This document shows positions 61,269-64,000 of a stretch of DNA of 64,000 nucleotides, piece after piece. Location: NCBI GenBank assembly GCA_032718565.1, contig JAVGVS010000107.1, positions 1,170,379-1,234,378 on the forward strand, given 5' to 3'. This stretch comes from Distichodus sexfasciatus. Its lineage: Eukaryota > Chordata > Actinopteri > Characiformes > Distichodontidae. Position numbers and translations under genes: made by a program. The notes below the pieces were generated by a model. That model worked only from the letters and a program-made list of their open reading frames with translations, did no database searches and was not told the DNA's origin. Numbering within the stretch: position 1 is the first letter of the stretch; the number at the start of each line of letters is the position of its first letter.

Positions 61269-61380
61269 TGGTGGCGCAGAGGTTGGTGATCATAAGACCA
61301 CCACTGGGAATACACCGCTGGGCCCATGAGCATGGTCCTTAACCCTAAGCTTCAAAGAGACTGTCCCTGTAATCAGGAAA
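61269..61380 (+). repeat. SINE-like head and body fragment
   Basis: A tRNA-like GTGGTGGCGCAGAGGTTGGT is followed by 'gagcatggtccttaaccctaagctt' and 'actgtccctgtaatcag', as in the copy at 23.58 kb. The 3' module is missing, replaced by the adjoining reversed SINE. Confidence 0.45.
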
Positions 61381-61417
61381 TAGAAACTGGAGTCTCTGCT
61401 TTTTATGTTTGTTTTGT

Positions 61418-61598
61418 GGTTATTTGTTATTGTGAACACACCATAGCACACAGTGCACCACAACAAAATGTGACCTCTGCATTTGACCCAGCAATGGGCA
61501 GATGACATCGGCAGCGCCCAGGTGGCAGTGCTTGGGCACCTTCCGCTTGGGCATCTTCTGATGGTGATTGCACTAGCCGTTACGCTACCAATTGCCAC
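61418..61598 (-). repeat. tRNA-derived SINE (second family), reverse orientation
   Basis: It starts with the 3' end complement 'ttatttgttattgtgaacacacc' and 'aaaatgtgacctctgcattt', then 'ggcagtgcttggg', and ends with the A-box complement 'cgttacgctaccaattgcc'. The B-box part is deleted. Confidence 0.65.
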
Positions 61599-61647
61599 CA
61601 AATGTGGTAAATGCAAATGTAAATTGTTCTGGAATTGTCAAATTATT

Positions 61648-61830
61648 GTTGCTGGTCTGGTGATGGGAAACTCATGAACCAAGAGGTTGAGGGTTCACAT
61701 CTGGCTCTATCCTACCTCCAGCACTACCACTGTTGGTTCTCTGAGCAAGGCTCTTAACTCCATGTAACCCTGTATTTAGGAAATGTCAGTCACTCTGGAT
61801 GAGAGTTTCTGTCAAATGCCATGACTAAAA
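61648..61830 (+). repeat. SINE with CTCTGGATGAGAG 3' module, diverged
   Basis: 'ctgagcaaggctcttaactcca', then 'tcactctggatgagagtttctgtcaaatgcc' match the common fish SINE body and 3' end seen at 23.6 kb. Confidence 0.5.
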
Positions 61831-63591
61831 ATGAAACTGGGTCATCATAGGGTTTAAGGTGGCTTTTGATGATTAGTTCTTTATTCAAGTGTTGGTTCAA
61901 CACGCTTCTTAAGCAAGTTGTTCTAAAATCTCATTCTTAGACAAGCATATGCTTGTAACCAGCTAGACTTTTGTTCATTTATTTGTTTCTGCAGGGCTGC
62001 TTAATGGAGCTGCTGTACCTCCATCATCACTACTTTTACACAAGATTTAATTACTCTGTGGGGCCTGGTGGTGATAGCAATGCTTGGGAATGCGTTCTGA
62101 TGCTTTAGTAGATTAATGAGATTTAACTAGTGTTGCATGCTTCACTATTTAACATTACCTATTAAGAAGCAACAGACTTCGATTGGATTAAGATTGGTTA
62201 AGTTAAATGAATGCATCACTACTGAATCAAATTGCAGGACAGAGCCTTTATTTGGTCTCTGATCAGCCAAACAGAAACACAACTCAACAAAGCAGCTTTT
62301 ACATCCAGCAACAGTCAGTGACCTCAAGATAATGTACTATACACAAATAGCTTTATTTCCTATTTAGTTTGATCATTTCTCAGGTTCTCTCTGGTTTCTC
62401 AGTGCTGATAATATATAGCAAATATCTCTTGTTATCACTTGGTTGGTGGCTCTTTTCTAACTCATTTCATCATTTTGAAAGTTGCAAAATTAATAAGAGC
62501 TATATGTTGTCTTCTGGAATTTCATATTAATAGGAAAATCAATGTCAGAACCCCTATTTTGTTGAAAGGTTTTCATTCCATATTCTGGTGTTGGTTACAT
62601 AAAAGGCCAGAGGTTGGTGTTATATATCAAAAGCTGGTTGCTGAGGTTAGAACCAGGAAAGAATGGGGCCAATGACTTTATTGTGGCACTTCAGTAAGAT
62701 ATGTTGTTGTAAAATGGCATTTCGTAGGTGTCACATGCACAATCAATTCGCCCAGCAAAGTGTTTAAACGAGACTTAAATCACCGAGGCCGAATGGACGA
62801 ACAAAAAGACGATGAAGGAAAGCTAAATGGGGACAATTAAGGTTCTTTCATTGTTAACCACAATTACCACATTTGGTGGGAAAACCCCTTTAACCTGCAT
62901 CCAGAATGGAAGAACAGTTATGAAATAAAGGCTGTGGGAGTTGAGGGAAGAATGGAGTGATGGTAGTAGCAGAATGTAGACAGTAAGCAAATATAAACAG
63001 GAATCCAGTGTTGGTGTGAACACTCATAAACACATTCCTAAATAGTTGCAGCAGTTATGTTTGTTGGTTTGTAATTGTCTGCAGTGACTACATTCTGTTG
63101 TGTGTTTGTTAAGAGATGTGTACAGAATTTGTAAAATGCTCCCAAGAGAGAAAAAGATGGAACATTCTCATATGACTCACTAACATTAAATGCAGCGGTG
63201 CTACTGGAATGTTCTGGAACTTGTTGGATTATTCACACATGGACTACAAAGCTGGGTGTACGTGTGTGTGTAATCAGGGATGCTGAGTGTCCGATTTCTG
63301 CTTTTCTTCTAGTACAGCTTGGTTCACTGACCTTGTGGACCTGCCCCCACGCTCAATCTTCTGTTTTCCTTGTCCTTGTGTGCGTGCCGCATTCCGACCT
63401 CGGGGAGAATTAAAGGGAATGTGCAGATAAACGAAAAAGAGAGAAAGAGCGAGATTAGGTGGCTTTTAGGAGTCTCTGAAAAATAAACCAGGCCCTGAGC
63501 GGGTCAAGAGCTACCGCACCCAGGTCAGTCCTAAACACTGCAGAGCATTTGGAGGCCCTCACTTTTTAATGATCATTACCTCCACACCCTG

Positions 63592-63614
63592 AACACACAC
63601 ACACACACACATAC
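63592..63614. repeat. (CA)n microsatellite
   Basis: About ten CA units followed by mixed CA/TA dinucleotides. Confidence 0.85.
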
Positions 63615-64000
63615 AGTATACACACATATGCAAAGCATTGCACAAATAAGACCGCACACAAATAAAGATAATATTGACTTGCTCGTGCTTTCCATCTGAT
63701 TATGAGAGCATGCTATAAATTATGAGTAGAAACTTTCAGTAACCACAGAAAAACACCATATCGGTGAAATATATCACTCAGAGGTCTGGAGATGATAATA
63801 ATCCCTCAACAAAAACTGCTTAGAAATGTGTATGTGCATGTGGAAATTATGGTGTATTTATAACAGCAGGAAATGTTTTCAGCTGCTTTATTCTCCACAG
63901 GATTTACAAATCATCCTTTAAAAATTATTTGAAACCGCTGGAAAAAAAGATTTCTATCATTTCCAAAGGAACTATTTCCCATCAAGATGTAATAAATTAA

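Larger units (their letters stand above)
44600..64000. other. About 19 kb gene-free flank upstream of krt8
   Basis: No exon with recognisable protein similarity was found on either strand. Contents: the listed SINEs and DNA-element relics, CT/GA tracts (47085-47129, 49322-49345, 58410-58440) and many GT/CA tracts. No type I keratin motif (LNDRLASYL-type helix start) is present. Distal regulatory DNA for krt8 is possible but cannot be pinpointed. Confidence 0.55.

Overview
This window is vertebrate nuclear DNA, almost certainly from a teleost fish and probably an otophysan (catfish, characin, electric-fish or carp-like lineage). The reasons are GT-AG multi-exon genes, two type II keratins of the fish krt8/krt5 kind, Tc1-like transposon relics, DANA-like tRNA-derived SINEs with (GAAT)n tails, an RTE-like LINE, and abundant (GT)n, (GA)n and (ATCT)n microsatellites. 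Species cannot be fixed from the sequence alone.

Layout. 1-4.4 kb is intergenic with SINEs. 4.5-9.16 kb (+ strand) is an 11-exon SR-protein kinase (SRPK family). Its exons join in frame to 369 residues, and the long spacer that normally splits SRPK kinase domains is nearly absent. 10.67-14.71 kb (- strand) is a complete 9-exon type II keratin with glycine-rich head and tail (krt5-like, 604 aa), whose 3' end faces the 3' end of the kinase gene. 14.8-39.5 kb is about 25 kb without a recognisable host gene. It holds two truncated, convergent Tc1-like transposase relics (19.0-20.2 kb), a Tc1-type deletion derivative (20.45-20.98 kb), a hAT-type MITE with an 8-bp target duplication (25.5 kb), tRNA-derived SINEs, and a 2.9-kb RTE-like LINE (29.1-32.0 kb) with a perfect 15-bp target-site duplication but broken coding frames. 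39.54-44.36 kb (- strand) is a second complete 9-exon type II keratin, recognisable as krt8 (519 aa), with a CCAAT/TATA-like promoter. 44.6-64 kb has no gene I can support: SINE copies, a degraded Tc1-like copy, a GTTCTT-type repeat and microsatellites.

How the genes relate. The keratins are tandem paralogues on the same strand with the canonical type II intron layout; internal exons 2-7 are 209, 61, 96, 165, 126 and 221 bp in both. Type II keratins pair with type I keratins to build epithelial intermediate filaments; no type I partner is visible here. The kinase belongs to a different pathway (phosphorylation of RS domains of splicing factors) and is only a neighbour.

I found no convincing new multi-gene system. 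The most unusual items are the spacer-less SRPK, a perfect 27-bp fold-back palindrome (22.5 kb), the in-frame 24-bp repeat in the krt5-like tail, and the internally deleted but TSD-bounded LINE.
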